From positions 1,426,001-1,490,000 of the forward strand of contig SMMW01000056.1 of the NCBI GenBank assembly GCA_004794655.1: a stretch of 64,000 nucleotides of DNA, in the 5' to 3' direction. This DNA comes from Marisa cornuarietis. Its lineage: Eukaryota > Mollusca > Gastropoda > Architaenioglossa > Ampullariidae. Position numbers and translations under genes: made by a program. The notes beneath the pieces are model-generated. The model did not search any database. It was not told the origin of the DNA and saw nothing but the letters and a program-made list of their open reading frames with translations. How positions within the stretch are numbered: position 1 is the stretch's first letter; each line of letters opens with the position of its first letter. Shown here one piece after another: positions 12,501-27,500 of this stretch.

Positions 12501-15500
12501 TTTCCCACCGTTCCTGCCCATTGCTGGTAGGCGTCTGTTCTAACCTTGGCATTCCAGTCTCCAAGCAGAACAAGGATGTCATTGTCTCCATGTGTGGAAG
12601 TTGGAGTGTATACTTGGACAACGGTGACATTGTGGGCTTAGCTGAGACACGTATGGAGATCAGCCGGCTGGATACGAGAGTACAGCTGATGACAGCTCTG
12701 GCCACCTTCCTGTGCACGAGTAAGCCCACGCCATACTCGTGCCTGGCGTCTTCCCCACTGTACCACAGTTTGTGGTTGTCGTCCGTTGTCGTTTCACCAA
12801 AACCTGTCTGTCCATATAACCTCCGCCAGTCCCACAATGTCCCACTGGTACCGTTTTAGCTTGTGGGTGAGTTTTTGCATTTTACCACACTGGTGTAATG
12901 TGCATACGTTCCACGTGCCAATGGATGTTCCCTCTCTCAACTTGATTTCTGCTTTGGAATCTGTTTAGGCTCCAGTAGCACACTTTTCGCTGACCCCACG
13001 CTGGAGCCTGCCGATATCCATGGTCCTAACATTGAGCAATATACACTTGGTAGCGCCCATCCCTTCTCCTCAGATAGGATCTGGTATAGCCATAAGATAA
13101 GGTTCACTATCAAGTATAAGCTGTACAAACCCCTGGTAGAGCCGATCTTGCAATATGGATGCGACACGTGGACTCGCCGAAACAGAAAGGAGAATCCAGC
13201 CATTTGAGAACAAGTGCCTGAGGAGTCTGCTCCAGATCTCATACAAAGAACATAAAACCAATGACTTTGCACGAAACAAGATTGTCACACTCGCAGGACA
13301 CCAGGAACCTCTACTATCAACAGTCAAGTGAAGTGAGCTGGTCTTCTTTGACCATGTGACCCGCCATGATACCTTGTCGAAGACTATCCTTCAAGGCACC
13401 TTGGAGGGTGGCTGATGCCGCGGTGGCCAGAGAAAGAACTGGCTTACGAACATCAAAGACTGGACTGGTCATCCTGTACAGGACCTGCTGACTATTGCCC
13501 ACAATAGGCAAGAATGGTGGGCCCTGTCAGCTGTGCTCCCCACAATAACAGGTGCCAGGCAAGGGACGACTGATCCATACAGGTACATGCAATTATGCAT
13601 GCATGCATGTGTGCTCATTTGCATGAAAAAAGTTCTTCTGCTGTTATCTATTCATGTGCAATGGTGATGCTTTGTACAGTCCAAGTAAAAAGATGACCTT
13701 ATCACTAAACAACACTCACCACCAATCAACTCACTGGATACTGGCATCCTGTAATGGGCTAACAGAACCCTGAATTATTAACACTATGTCTCCAACTTTT
13801 AGGTTATGTCAAGGTTAGGTTAACTTAGCCATATAGCACCTGATTCCTAGCAGAGCTCAGACCTAAACTGAGAACTAAGAACTAAGTTATGGTATATGGT
13901 TAGGTTCAGCACAGACAAACACATGAACAGAAGACTAATTATGGATGTTTTTTGCCTTTAAATTTTTCAATGAACTTACTTTCTTCAATTCCAACCGTTT
14001 TTCTCCAAGCTTCTTCATTTGGACAGCAAGTTCACCTTCTGCTTCAGCTAATTTTTCCTTCTTAGGAGCAACAACTTTGGCCACTCGATCATACACATCC
14101 ATTGCTCGCACCCAACGACACAGACCTTCACAGGCTGTGGATGCCTTGGCTATAATTGCCGGATCAAATTCAGGGTTTGTCATGTACCTGAGATAATCAT
14201 ATCCAGACACATTCCTGGTTTTATAAAAGTGATGGAGGTGCAAAATGATTGCTAGCCTACAAAATGATTGTTAGCCTACAAACAAAACACATGATATTAT
14301 TAGACCAAAGTCTACAACAAGCTCGTCCACCTATTGTTATAAACAAGAAAGAAAACTTCTCTCAAATTTTCCCAACTCACTTTTCACGGATACGTTTCAT
14401 GACTGCAGGAGGAATATTGTCCTTATCATATTCTTTCAGTTTCTCCAGGAATTTCAAGTCACCAAGGAGTTTCTGAGATGGTCCCCAGTAGTCCTCAATC
14501 ATCTTTCCTGAGCCCCCGGGGTCAGGTTTCCGCTCAGACTTGATGCTGAGCATGACACATACAGACTCCATCACCAGCTTTACAGCACTTGGAGGGTTCT
14601 GAGAAATAATACACTAATGGCAGCATGAAGGCAAGTGTAAACAGACCTATTTTCTCTTTATTGCAAAAAACTCTACATCTAATAACACTATTTCGATACC
14701 GTCATTGGTAGGAAAGATGATGATGACAAACAGCAAGGACAAAAAAAGACAATGGTAATAATAATAATAATAGTGAAGATTTTTATAGCGCATATTCACA
14801 CTCGTAGAGAGTATGCTCTTAGCGCTTAAAACGGGGAAGAGACGTGGACTAAGTAGATACAGAACACAGGGGACGAAAGAAAACGACAGTACTGACAAAA
14901 ACAGATAACAAAAGGCATCAAGTAACAGGAACAGAGAAAAATAGTGATGGGTAAAGTAGCAAGAGGGAAGGGGGGGGTAAGGACTAGCATTGTGGACTAG
15001 GAGTAGTGCTCAAGGAAGAGGTGCGTTTTCAGTGCAGATTTGAAGGATTCAATTGTAGGAAGGTGGCGGATATGGAGAGGAAGAGAGTTCCATTGTTTTG
15101 CAGCACAGTAGCCAAAAGTCCTGTGACCATATGTTGTTGTTCTGGTGACAGGAACAGTCAGAGTACGGTTGTCAGAGGAAGAGCGGAGTTGTCTGGCCGG
15201 AGAGTAAGGGATGAGAAGTTCAGAGAAATAGTCAGGACAGGAGCCTGCAAAGAAATTAAAACACAGCACAGACAGTTTGTACTGGATGCGAGAACGGACG
15301 GGTAGCCAGTGTAGAAAACGAAGGAGAGGTGTGACATGGTCCCGTTTCCTTGCTCTAAGTACCAGACGTGCAGCGGAGTTCTGTACTCTCTGGAGTTTCT
15401 GAATGAGGGATGAGGGGCAGCCTGCCAGCAAGGAGTTGCAGTAGTCAAGTCGTGAAAGAACAAACGCACAGACAAGAGTGTTGGTGGCACGTGTAGAGAG

Positions 15501-18500
15501 AAAGTGACGGATGGCACTGATCTTACGGAGCTCATAGTAGGCAGACTGACAGACAGCTGTAACATGTTTATCAAGGGTCATGTCTGCGGTGACAATAAAT
15601 CCCAGATTCCTAACGGATGACGTGAAGGTGATGTTGCTGTCGCCCACCTTGATGTGATTGGACAGACTGACTAGTGAAGGTTGATGTCTTCTTCTATGGC
15701 ACAAGAGGGCTTCCGTTTTATCATCATTTAGTTTAAGCTTGTTTTTCACCATCCAGCCCTTGACATCACTAATACAAGCTTCTAGAGAGCTAATAGCAGA
15801 GTGAGACTCAGCCAGTGGAATAGAACAGTAAAGCTGCGTGTCATCTGCATAGGACTGATGAGACACCTGGTGAAACCGGATGCAAGATGAAAGTGGTTTA
15901 GTATACAGGATGAACAGGACTGGGCCAAGTACTGAGCCTTGGGGAACGCCACAGAAAAGTGAAGCAGGGCGAGATGTCTGACCATCGACTACCACAGTCT
16001 GGGTCCTATCAGTGAGATAGGAGTTGAACCATGAGAGGGCAGGTCCAGAAATCCCGTAGAGGGTGTGGAGTCTGTGAAGAAGCAGAGAGTGGTCTATAGT
16101 GTCAAATGCAGCAGACAGGTCCAGTAGGGTTAATGGAGAAACATCACCACTGTCAAGAGCAGATAATATGTCTGTTGTTACTTTAATAAGAGTGGTCTCA
16201 GTGCTGTGGAAAGGTCTATATGCCGACTGAGCTTGTGGAAGAAGATGGTGGTCTTGTAAATAGGCCCAGAGCTGTGTCAAAACTATTTTCTCTATGATCT
16301 TAGAGAGAAAAGACAAGTTGGAGACTGGGCGGTAGTTGTTTAGCACATTGACATCAAGCGTGGATTTCTGGTACTGATGGCAATGTTTTGTGGAGAGTTC
16401 CCATCACTTCTTCTGCCTTCTATTCCTGTTATAGTTGAATGAAAGAGTGTATTTTCTCTCCTGAATATAATGCATTTTCCTTAACCCGCTGACTCCGTAG
16501 CACCAGTTTACTGGCTTACCTGGTAGAGCGCGATGAGCTCTGCTCCACGATCGTGATTTTCTCTTTGCACGATTGTGGCCCTACTGGCAGAACACAATGA
16601 GCAACGATACGCTTACTATTGTGGCTCGTGCTCCACGAGCCTGGCTCTGCAGTTTCACTATCGTCTTCAAAATCGTGAATTTTAAGCCCATGTTTCTGAA
16701 CATAGAAATATTTTTATTCTGGTCTAAGCGGGTTAATATACCTTCATAGACTTGACAAGGGAGATGTCAGATGGCTTGAGTGTATTGAGGGCAGCAAGGG
16801 CTGCCTCCAAAGCAGGGATGGCCTCTGCCAGGTCACTCTCACACTCCTCTTTGATGGCTTGTGCAGCTGCAGCAGCTGTATTAGCTACAGCTTCATCTGC
16901 AGCTACGACCTACAATGGCAAGTCTGTATTTCAATCAATATCAAAAACCGAATCCTCTACAACTGGAATGTGGCATTCTTTTTACTATCTTTCTGAAGGT
17001 TTTAGCATTACTGTTACATTCTAATTGTCCCCAGACTAAACTGAAAAGTCTGTCTATAAAACAATTAAGCAAGGTGACATTTGAATTAATGTAGTGAAGT
17101 TTTTTTTATGACTGAGACTAACATTATTTTTTTCTGGCAATATGAGAGTGAACAAATTCAGAAGCATGGGAAAGTAAAGAAATACACCAATGATTCTGCA
17201 TTCATCTGTTGGAGAGGGAATGAGACAGAAAAGATGTTTTAAATTTTTCACTTAATTTTCAAAACTTTTTATAGCATTGTATAGGTATGTGACCACTAAA
17301 TGTGACCTCTTTCACAGAATCAACATCTTTTGTCTCCTCCCCAATTTTGATCATCATCCAATCTGTTTCTTGTGAAGTCTGTATAAGTTCTGGCTGCAGA
17401 TTTTGCAACTCTTGCTGCATGACAGCCACTTGCGATGCAGCAAATGCCAGCTTCTCCAAGCCAGTGAGATAGCGATTCTTCAGCATCATCACTTTCTCTC
17501 GCTTGACATTCAACAAGGTCTTGAAGGTCAGGATAAGCTCTAGGTATGATGTGGGCGTCACATAATTATATCGTCGCAGAATGTCAAGAAATCTGGAAGA
17601 ATTAAGCACAAGAATAACTATACACAATTTATTATGCATTGTTGTCTGTTGACTACAATTGCAATGAGTGATTCTAGTATAGTTCTGTGCCCCTACTTGT
17701 TTCTGGCAGATGGTGCAATGTTTTTTGCTTTTCAATCCATTAACTAAGAGTGAGAGAATGCTGTTTGCCCAGGTGAAAAATGCTCAAGAAATGGGTGTGT
17801 CTATGGATGTAATTAAAAGACAGATATATTATTTCAAAAAGTATTAATTATGAATAGTAATGAGTGTGTTTAGCAGCAGCTCCACTTTACACTAAGCTTT
17901 ATGGCTGCAGACAAGACCTGCAAGCCACATCATCATTCATCTCACAGACTGGACTGACATTGTTTCCCCATGTGAATGAGGCTGTCTTTGTTAACCCACG
18001 TGAATGAGAAGGAAAAAGTAGTCACAGATAATCACAAGAAAATGAGAAACAGAACAAAACTTTGGATACTTTCTTTATTGCTTGAAATTTTTAGTAACTG
18101 ACATGTGAATGGTGCTACTTAATGTAGAAGTGCACATCCCTCTAGACAGAATACAATATATATATATATAATATTTATATTACTTCATAATTGCAATAAT
18201 ATAAAGTCTGTTAAGTCCAGTTTTAATAAGTAAACAACCTCAAACCCCTGTTCTCCTACTCAACCTACTGTATATCTTTTTTATTTATTTTTTTAAGATG
18301 CTTGAGTCATTTGCATCAGCTGGTTGCTTCTGATCATACAATGTAAATAAGTGGAAATGTATGTCAAACATCTCCCCAGCTCCACTTCTCTGTGGTGTTC
18401 CCCAAGGCTCAGTACTTGGCCCAGTTCTGTTTATCCTGTACACTAAACCAATTTCATCACGCATCCAGTCTCACCAGGTTTCTCATCAATCCTATGCTGA

Positions 18501-21500
18501 CGACACGCAGCTTTACTGTTCCACTCACCGGCTGAGTCTCACTCTGCTATTAGCTCTCTAGAAGCTTGTATTAGCAATGTCAAGGGCTGGATAGAAAAAA
18601 ACAAGCTTGAACTAAACGATGATAAAACGGAAGCCTTCTTGTGAAGAAGACGTCAACCTTCGCTCGCCACTCTGCCCAATCACATCAAGGTGGGCGAAGC
18701 CAACATCACCTTCACGTCATCCGTTAGGAATCTGGGATTTATTGTCACTGCAGACATGACCCTCGATAAACATGTTACAGCTGTCTGTCAGTCTGCCTAT
18801 TATGAGCTTCGTAAGATCAGCGCCATCTGTCATTTTCTCTCTACATGTGCTACCAACACTCTTTTTTGTGTGTTTGTTCTTTCTCGACTTGACTACTGCA
18901 ACTCCTTGCTTGCAGGCTGCCCCTCATCCCTCATTGAGAGACTCCAGAAAGTACAGAACTCCGCTGCACGTCTGGTGCTTAGAGCCACAAAACGGGACCA
19001 TGTCACTTCTCTCCTTCGTTTTCTGCAATGGCTACCAATCCGTTCTCGCATCCAGTACAAACTGTCTGTGCTGTGTTTTAATTTCTTTGCAGGTTCCTGT
19101 CCTGATTATTTCTCTGAACTTCTCATCCCTTACGTTCCAGCCAGACAACTACACTCTTCATCTAATGACCGTATCCTCACTGTTCCTGTCACCAGAACAA
19201 CAACATATGGTCACAGGATTTCTGGCTACTGTGCAGCAAAACAATGGAACTCTCTCCCTTTCCATATCCGCCATCTTCCTACAATTGAATCCTTCAAATC
19301 TGCACTGAAAACGCACCTCTTCCTTAAAGCATTACTCCTAACACAGTCCACACAATGCTAGTCATTTTAACTCTCCCCCTTTCCGCTCTTGCTACTTTTC
19401 TCCCCATCTTTCTCTGCAGAATCACTATATTCTCTGTTCCTGTTACTTGATGCCTTTTTGTGTTTTCTATTTTTTTTCTGTTTGTCGTCAGTACTGTTGT
19501 TTATTCTTTGTCCCTTGTGTTCTATCCATTTAGTCCATGTCTCTTCCACGTTTTAAGCGCTAAGAGCATGCTCTCTATGGGTGTGAATATGTGCTATAAA
19601 AATATTTATTTATTATTATTATTATTTATTATTCCATGCTCACTTTTATCCAACAGTGTCGGTAAAAAAATTATCTCTGTAAGTGAAAATAACATTTATG
19701 AAAGGAACTATGGGAAACATTCATTGAATTTCAACAATTAAATGTTTGGTTTACAATAATCATGCAGCCATTACTCTCCTCTCCACAAGATCTATTTTGC
19801 AACCAGACATGAGTATGCAGTTCTTCATCATAGTTTAGGTCAGATCTCTACTAGGAACCAGGTCCTATAAGCCTTTGACATTTTCCCACGTGTCAAATGG
19901 ATTAAAATGCAAATTTATAGATGAGCATTTTAGACAGGAGAAAGAAACCCATCATGATCGATTGACTAATGGGATTGTTTGTCCAAACTCAGAGCAACTC
20001 AGGCAAAGATGCAAAGGGAACATTCGGGATAAGGGGAACAGTTTATTTTAGGAATCTGTGGGGGAAAACCCTGTAGTCAGGCACCCCACATATGCCAATT
20101 CGGGGTACGAACACATGGTGTGCAGACTGCAGGGCAACCCACACAAATTTACCTGGAACGAGCTGCTTAAACACTATAAGGCTAATAAACTGGCAGAAGC
20201 CAAAGTAACTTTAGAGGCAGATGCACACTCAGGGACAGTTTTTAAAGTATTTGACCATGCAAGCTGTCCCTACACCCAGAATTTCTAATAAGTGAAACAT
20301 CTCACTGATGAAGTTATCTGACTGTTCTATAAAGCTGTCAAAATATTTGACATTGCCAATCTATATAGGTGTCTGTCTCAACTCTGCCTATCTAACTGGA
20401 ACAACTAGCAAATGATTCAGAATATCTGATACCAATTTACCTGAGAGAAAGTATTTGTGCAGAGTTATGGAAATGCTTGCAAAGTGTAACACATGCCTTC
20501 CGCATCTCATTTTCCATCTCAAGTTCCATGAGAAATTTGTTTGCAACCATCTCAAGGGCATCCTCTGGCCATGCCTGTCAAGTAGGAAATATGTAAGTCT
20601 ACTTTCTTTTAAATGCAACTGCTTTTCTTAAAATGGTAGAGTCCACCAACTTAAATTGCTTTGCAACAATTCAACTATTGGTAGAACACCTTAAGACACC
20701 TGTAATGGTAAAAATGTGAATCTAATCTCCACTTAATATAACAGGGATGGCCTACCCCATGGTATACACTAGCAAACAGTGGAAAGCGCAGCTGTAAAAT
20801 GTGAATGTAATATCAGTGTAACAGAACTAGCTCACCCCAGGGCACATGCTGGAACATAGTGGAGCGTGCAGCTGTAAAATAAAAATCTAATTTCTACTTA
20901 ATGTAGCAGCACTGGCCTACTACATGGCACATGCTAGCACACACTTTGTAGAAAGTGTAGCTGTAAAATGTGAATCTAATCTCTACAAAATGTAACAGTA
21001 TTGGCCTACCACATGGCACATTCTGGCAAACACTTTGTAGAAAGTGCATCTGTAAAATGTGCAAACTTTACCAAGGTGACCCCTTATTTGTTGTCAGATT
21101 CCATTTGCATGACCAAAAAGTAAACCAGACTCAAACCACTGCAGCTAACAAAACTGGCTTGAAACTCTGGATGGAGAGTCCCAGTTCATCACATCTCTTT
21201 GTTCTCAACCTGATAAACATTGGAGAAAGCTTCTTCCTGGTGCACTCGCGTACTCTCTCTGGCATTTGAAACTGTGCTGAGGCTTTAAACCCCAAGAGCT
21301 ATGTACATGTACCCACCTGAAACCAGTCGATAGTACAGCAGTTGATGAGTGAGGGAAACATTCGAAGGCGGTTTCGAAAAGCATCACCAACAGGACTCAT
21401 TGCAAGCACGATATGCAAGTTATCCTTGATCTTTTCTATAAAATAATTGTACATGACCAGGGGAGTCGCCTCCATCCTCTTTCCCTGCAATAATCATGCA

Positions 21501-24500
21501 CACCACTTACTTCCCTTTTCTAGCAGGTAAACAAACAAGGCTATGATTCAAACATTAGATGTACAAAATGTCACCATAGAAAAATAGGCACCATGTGTTG
21601 ATGATAAAAACGATTATCAGTTGTTCTGATGTTATGGACTTAACCGTTCATAGTGGATTTTCTAATGACAATAAATACCAAACAACATTAAAAATTGTTT
21701 GAGTTTGTTACAAGATATTTATATAATTTTCAAATATTTGCAGAGTGAAAAAAAATTATAAAAACTATTTGAATGTTAGAAATTTGACTTCAAAGGTCAT
21801 GGCTAGAAGTCAATATTTAAGGAAAGATGATGTCATAAAGCTAGAAGAACATTTATATCGCTGAAGTTGCCAATCGAGAGGTGTTTAGGCAAGAATAGAC
21901 ATGACAGGTGACAACTGGGTGCTAAGACAACTGGTGGTGATGACAAAAATATGACAACTGATTCTTTTTATTATGAAAACGTCCGACTTGTCTGTAAGAT
22001 TGGGTTGCTTTCTTCCCCTTATGACTTTGGTATACTCATTCAGACAGCTTCTTGCATCTATTACCTGCCTAATCATCCAAGTGATTTTTATTTATTTATT
22101 TTTTGATGCTGCTGCTGCTCCACTAAAATTAAAAAATTTTAAAGATAAATTTTTTCTGTTGAAATTAAGAAAATGTTTGCTTAATGACTTCCATTGTAGA
22201 TATAGAAATACAAAAAAAGTCAGTGTCTGGAGAGGTATTGGCTAGACTGGCGGGTGCAGGACTAAAGCTTTAAGATTATTTATAAGAACATTTTGCACTG
22301 AACTTGGATTTATTTTAACTTTATATTTATGCTTATTTGGAATTAGCTAAAAATTAATAGTGGAAATGCCAGGGACAAATATGAGAATTTACTTAGTTTC
22401 CTATGTTTTTTGTGAAAAGTCTTACGAATCCAGCCAAAGTACTTGACATGTATGTAAGATGAGCATATTAGCTGTGTGTTAAAATACTCTCATTTCTATT
22501 GCTTAAACCTTCCTTGAAAGCAGTAAAATTGAATAAAATTGTCTCACTAGATCACCTACTTCATTTTTGGCTACTGTCTGCATTTTTTCGATGATCTCTG
22601 CTTTCTCATCCATAGCAAAGATGTTTGGCACATCACCCGTATTAAGAATCATGCTGATGTCTTCCATGAATGATTCACTCTTGATCTGAGAGTCAGGAAA
22701 CAGGAATACCAAGCTCCTTCCCTCTGTTCCTGCTTTCCTAAGCAGCTGTGACATGAAAACGGCACAAAGCGTTTATCATGCAAGTATGAAATGCATGTGA
22801 CACTATTTTCATCCTACAGTTTTGATGTAGAAGTGGCAAGATTCTAAATAATAGACATGTACATGATGTACAAGTTTCAGTCTTACAGTTGTAACAAGTA
22901 CCACAATCTGTGATGTAGAAATGATAATATATTCTAAAGATTAGATATGTACATGATGCAAATTAAGTTTCTGTCTTACAGTTGTAACAAGTACCACAAA
23001 CTGATTACCAGCTTGAATAAATGGAAAAAAAAGCCTCTAAGATATAAGAGCTGTAAGCGGTCTATTTTTACTTCTGAATCTAAATGATTTTCTGAATGAA
23101 AAAACTTCCTTTCTTTCACATGCAAGATTCAGAACTTAGTATAGCCCCCAAATGAAACTTGAAATTTTCATTCATTCATTCCGAAAACTTCCACTGGAAT
23201 CACTTAAAGAACAGAAGCCTGTTTTTCATAAAAATTGTCTACTTTTGGGTTTATAAATGTGTCAGTCAGTGACACACATTTTAACTAGATAAAGTGGAGG
23301 GACAAAATAACAATTTCTTACCCTTTTTAAATCGTCTCTCCAGTCATTCACACCATATGTACGAGTGATCTCAATCTGGAATAACTCATAGTCAGCCATG
23401 AAAGAAGCTAGCTTTGCTGCACTTTGGCGCCCAGAACCTCCAATGCCTAAAGAAAGATTAATATTATTTTTTACTCTCAAAACATCCCACCAAAGATATT
23501 ATCACCCTATTATTTCTCTCATCAAAGCGTCTCTATATTAAAGCAGAATTGTATTCATATATAGTTGGAATTTGACCCTAACCTTCATCGAGACACAGCC
23601 TACTTGTACTTGGTTTTGCTATTTTCCAGCTGGGCCTTGATGACTCTCCACAGTGTTTCATAGCATTTGCCATGTGACTTTTCCCCCATATAACCCACCA
23701 CTGACCCATCATGAGTTGCATCATGGGGCATGTCTGGCACCTTAAAACCTGGGACAGCTCTCTTGTCTGCCAGACAAAAGCCATTGTCACATTCCTTAGC
23801 ATCATGAAGCATTACATCTGTCAAGTCCCTCTTCACGTGTAGGATAGTCGTTATTATTACTACACACTTATTACTGCTCACAGAGTTAAGCACTCATGAA
23901 AATATAACTGGTCAAAATAATCATAGATGGTCAAGAAGCAAGACCTACCAACAAGAAGGGCATGGCCATTAGCTTGCAGCAGGATCCGAGAGACCCGTGA
24001 GATGTGTTCAATGGCAAATTTGAACATGACAAATGACATGGATGTTTTGCTTACAGTGTTGTATTCATCAAGATAGCTGTTGACAGATCTCAAGTGAATT
24101 ACTATGTCAAGGCAGACAATGTAGGAAAATTTCTAACATATAAAAATATGGTAAACAGAAATACAAGATATATCATTTTTATGTATTGTCGAGTGGCTCA
24201 AACAATTCTGTCAAACATGAGGAACATCTCACAATGGATGATGATGAAAACATGCTATAATTCATCCAGACTACTTAAGAGAAATATATGCTGCCAGGAT
24301 AGGGAGTAAAAAAACAAAGGTTCTTACTATTTTGTGCTAAAAAAATCTGGGAACGCAAAAATGTCCCAAGAACTGTACACAGTCACTAGCCTTACCCCTT
24401 CCAAAGAGAGGAAACAGCAGACAGTTCCAAAACAACAGGAACAAGCAAAATAATGTTGAAAGTAAACCTAATCAACCCCCAAAATAATAAAGATTGCCTC

Positions 24501-27500
24501 AATATCCCCAACACCTGCAAAAGAACAGGCTGTCTTTATAATGGGCAGGAGCACAGCTGAACACTTGTCATATCCTGATAGAAAAGTATTTACAACACTA
24601 GCAGCATCTCTTCCACTACTTCACTGACAAAGAAAAGACATTTAACAGAGATTGGCATGTGAGATTGTGCCACACAATGCAAAAAATGCAAAACAATGAG
24701 GGCTTTGTTAAAGTCATCGAAATGCTTTACATGAGCTCAATGAGCACAGTACTAGTGGATAACCAAAAAGGAACTTTCTTCCACACAAAATCTATACTAA
24801 AATACATCTTTCTGGAAAATTTCTTCCAAAAAAAAAAATCCTTGATGACCATCACAACTCCCTTTCCATCAGTGGGAGATACATATGAAACCTATGCTTT
24901 GCACACAACATATAGTAGGCGCCAACAGCAAACTGTAAGACCTTAACAACAGACAGTTTGAATGCAGCACTGACAAGAGCAAAGTCATGGGTACACCAAT
25001 GGCAATGGCAAGCAAAGATCTTTATGAATGGTGTATGGCTTGAGAAGGTGAATATGCTTCAGGTACTTGGGAACCACTCTCTCCAAAGATGGTAGCTGCA
25101 TAGCAGACATTCACATCAGGATTGCAACAGCAACAGCATCAATCGTCAGGCTGAACATAATCTGGTGCAGCAATATCCCGTTTACCACCAAGGGCAGGTT
25201 GTGTGTCTCTTTTAGTTACCCTTGTGGTGTAAGGCAAGACAAGGACTCTACTTGCTTATACAGAAAGGATAATACAGGCATTTAAGGAAAACAGGCAAGA
25301 GCCTGAAAAGGTTGCTCCAAATTTTGTACAGGGAGTGTAAAACTAATGACTTTTTATGAAGCCTGGTCACCACTCTTGTAGGACATTAGGAACCCCTTCT
25401 TGCAACAGTCAAGCAGTGGAAGTGTTGACTTTGCATGACAATCTAAAACCATACTTCAGGGTACTTGTAGTGTTGATGCTAAGGTGGGTAGACGAAAAAC
25501 TGGTTGGCAAATATGAAGGACTGGACTGGTCGTTCCATATAGGATCTGCTCACCACCACTTAAGACATGCCTCGTTGGCAAGATGTCAGCCACTGCATCT
25601 ATCCAGTTGTTCCCTCCAATGACTAACATTGAAAGACCAGCATAACTAATTGTTTACAGTCCCTATATCCCTTCATACCTTCCTTTACATTCTACTCTTG
25701 TACCTCATTTTTATGTTATTCAGTGTGCCTATACGTATTTCATCCTCTACTGTCTGCTATCGTTATCATTATTGGTCTGTGCAGACAGTGCGATCTATCT
25801 TGGTCATGATGCTGCATAAATTCACATTATTATTTTTGTTTGTTGGTAAGCAGTCATATGATGTATACATGCTGCCACTTCAGCAAACCATACACACCAG
25901 TCTGCACAAGCGAATGTGTCAAATTCAATAATTTTTAGTTCAAAACTATCTAAAGAAAAAAGGATGAAAGTCAAATATTTCACTAGGTGAACCACTTTTG
26001 AATGAAGCTACACCACTTAACAAAGAAACAGGAACGTGCTGATTTGAAAATTTGAATGTTTTGGGATGTATCTTTCTTTTTAAAAAGAATGACAACACAA
26101 CAGCACATGAAGATAGCTCAAAAAATTTTCAACATTTTAGTGCCTATTTTAGAAACTTGTTGCTTATCGTCACTAAAAGTTATGTTTATTCATTTTTACA
26201 TGGTTTATGACCATTAGAATTCACTGCTTACAGGATTAGACATTGCAGATATCATGTCAAAATGGATATATCTTTAGATTTACCAAAAAGAGTTCTTTCA
26301 CAATGATTTGAGGTATAAACAGTTCATTTCTCTTTAATTTGAACCTTAATTATAATTTTGATTTGTCCTCCTGACATGGTTATTTCTTTTAAATGCTTGA
26401 AATTTGAGCATAACTGGGAATCAACATACAGTACTGGCGACAATGAGCAGGGGTATCCCATCGTGCAATGCACACCTTTATGAAAAACCATTCATATGTA
26501 CAAACCTATTTTGTCCATAAAAGAATATTACTGTGAATATTGGTTACCAAGAAACTTCTGATGGGGCCTCCTTTCAATTATAGAAAAATAAAATTAACAC
26601 AAGTATAAGCAATCTGTTTTGAGTATCAGAACATCAATGTCTATGTGTGTAGTGGGGAAATGGGATGTGTGAGAGAAAATTACTAATAATTAATATAACT
26701 AATTAGTAATTAAAGGAATATTCAACATTAAAGAGATTACACACATCAAGCAAGCTCTTCCATACCAGACTAACATTCCATGTAATCAACATAAAATAAC
26801 AGTCTTGCAGTTATATCCTCAAAAATATAAGTAATACTGACTGGTCCATGACTTCTGTGAGTTTTTTGAAGTCGGTAATTTCATCATACACTTTGGAATC
26901 AGGATTCATGTAATCACCAAAAAACAAGCCTCGAACATCATCATCTGTTAGAAAGTCACCAGTAACTAGATGACCTAGATACTTGTCAACAGAATGCTTG
27001 AAACAGTCTTGACACTCTTTGGACACAGTCTCAAAGAAAGCCTCCCTGCACACAGACAAGACTTGGAAAGTTTATCATTGATCAGTTAATGTGGATAAAA
27101 AAAACCTACAATCTTCTTTATCTACATGCTGATTCACATGAAGCACACCTATAAAAATATGTATGCACTTATTGTTTCTAATGTTGGCACAGAGAATAAG
27201 CCACTGAGGGTACATGGTAGCAAGCTGCTAAACATGCAGAATGAAAGGTGGAGATCCGACCTGAACCTACAAGCCATATTTCTGTCTGGATCACAAGCAT
27301 TTTACCACTGTGCCATGGGAATACCAGCATTTAAAGGAATACAATGGTATGCATCTAAAAATGTTAATGAGTCTGCAAACATGTGCATAGGTTATCAAGC
27401 AGCCTTTAATGCTACATCCTTTCAAGCCCTAAGAAAATTGGCACAATTATGAGTAATCTTTTTTCACTTCAGCGACACCAAGATCAAGGAGCTCCAACAA

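Noticed and set aside
12470..12859. 129-codon plus-strand frame
   Set aside because: Antisense shadow of the RTE endonuclease segment.
18772..19308. 178-codon plus-strand frame
   Set aside because: Shadow of the L2-like reverse transcriptase in the neighbouring frame.
22548..22556. Exon 30 ending at 22556 (G|gtgatc)
   Set aside because: It would leave exon 31 out of phase; the donor at 22547 keeps the frame.
24061..24095. Earlier acceptor for exon 28 (ttgag)
   Set aside because: It would add residues not found in the family and break the phase set by exon 27.
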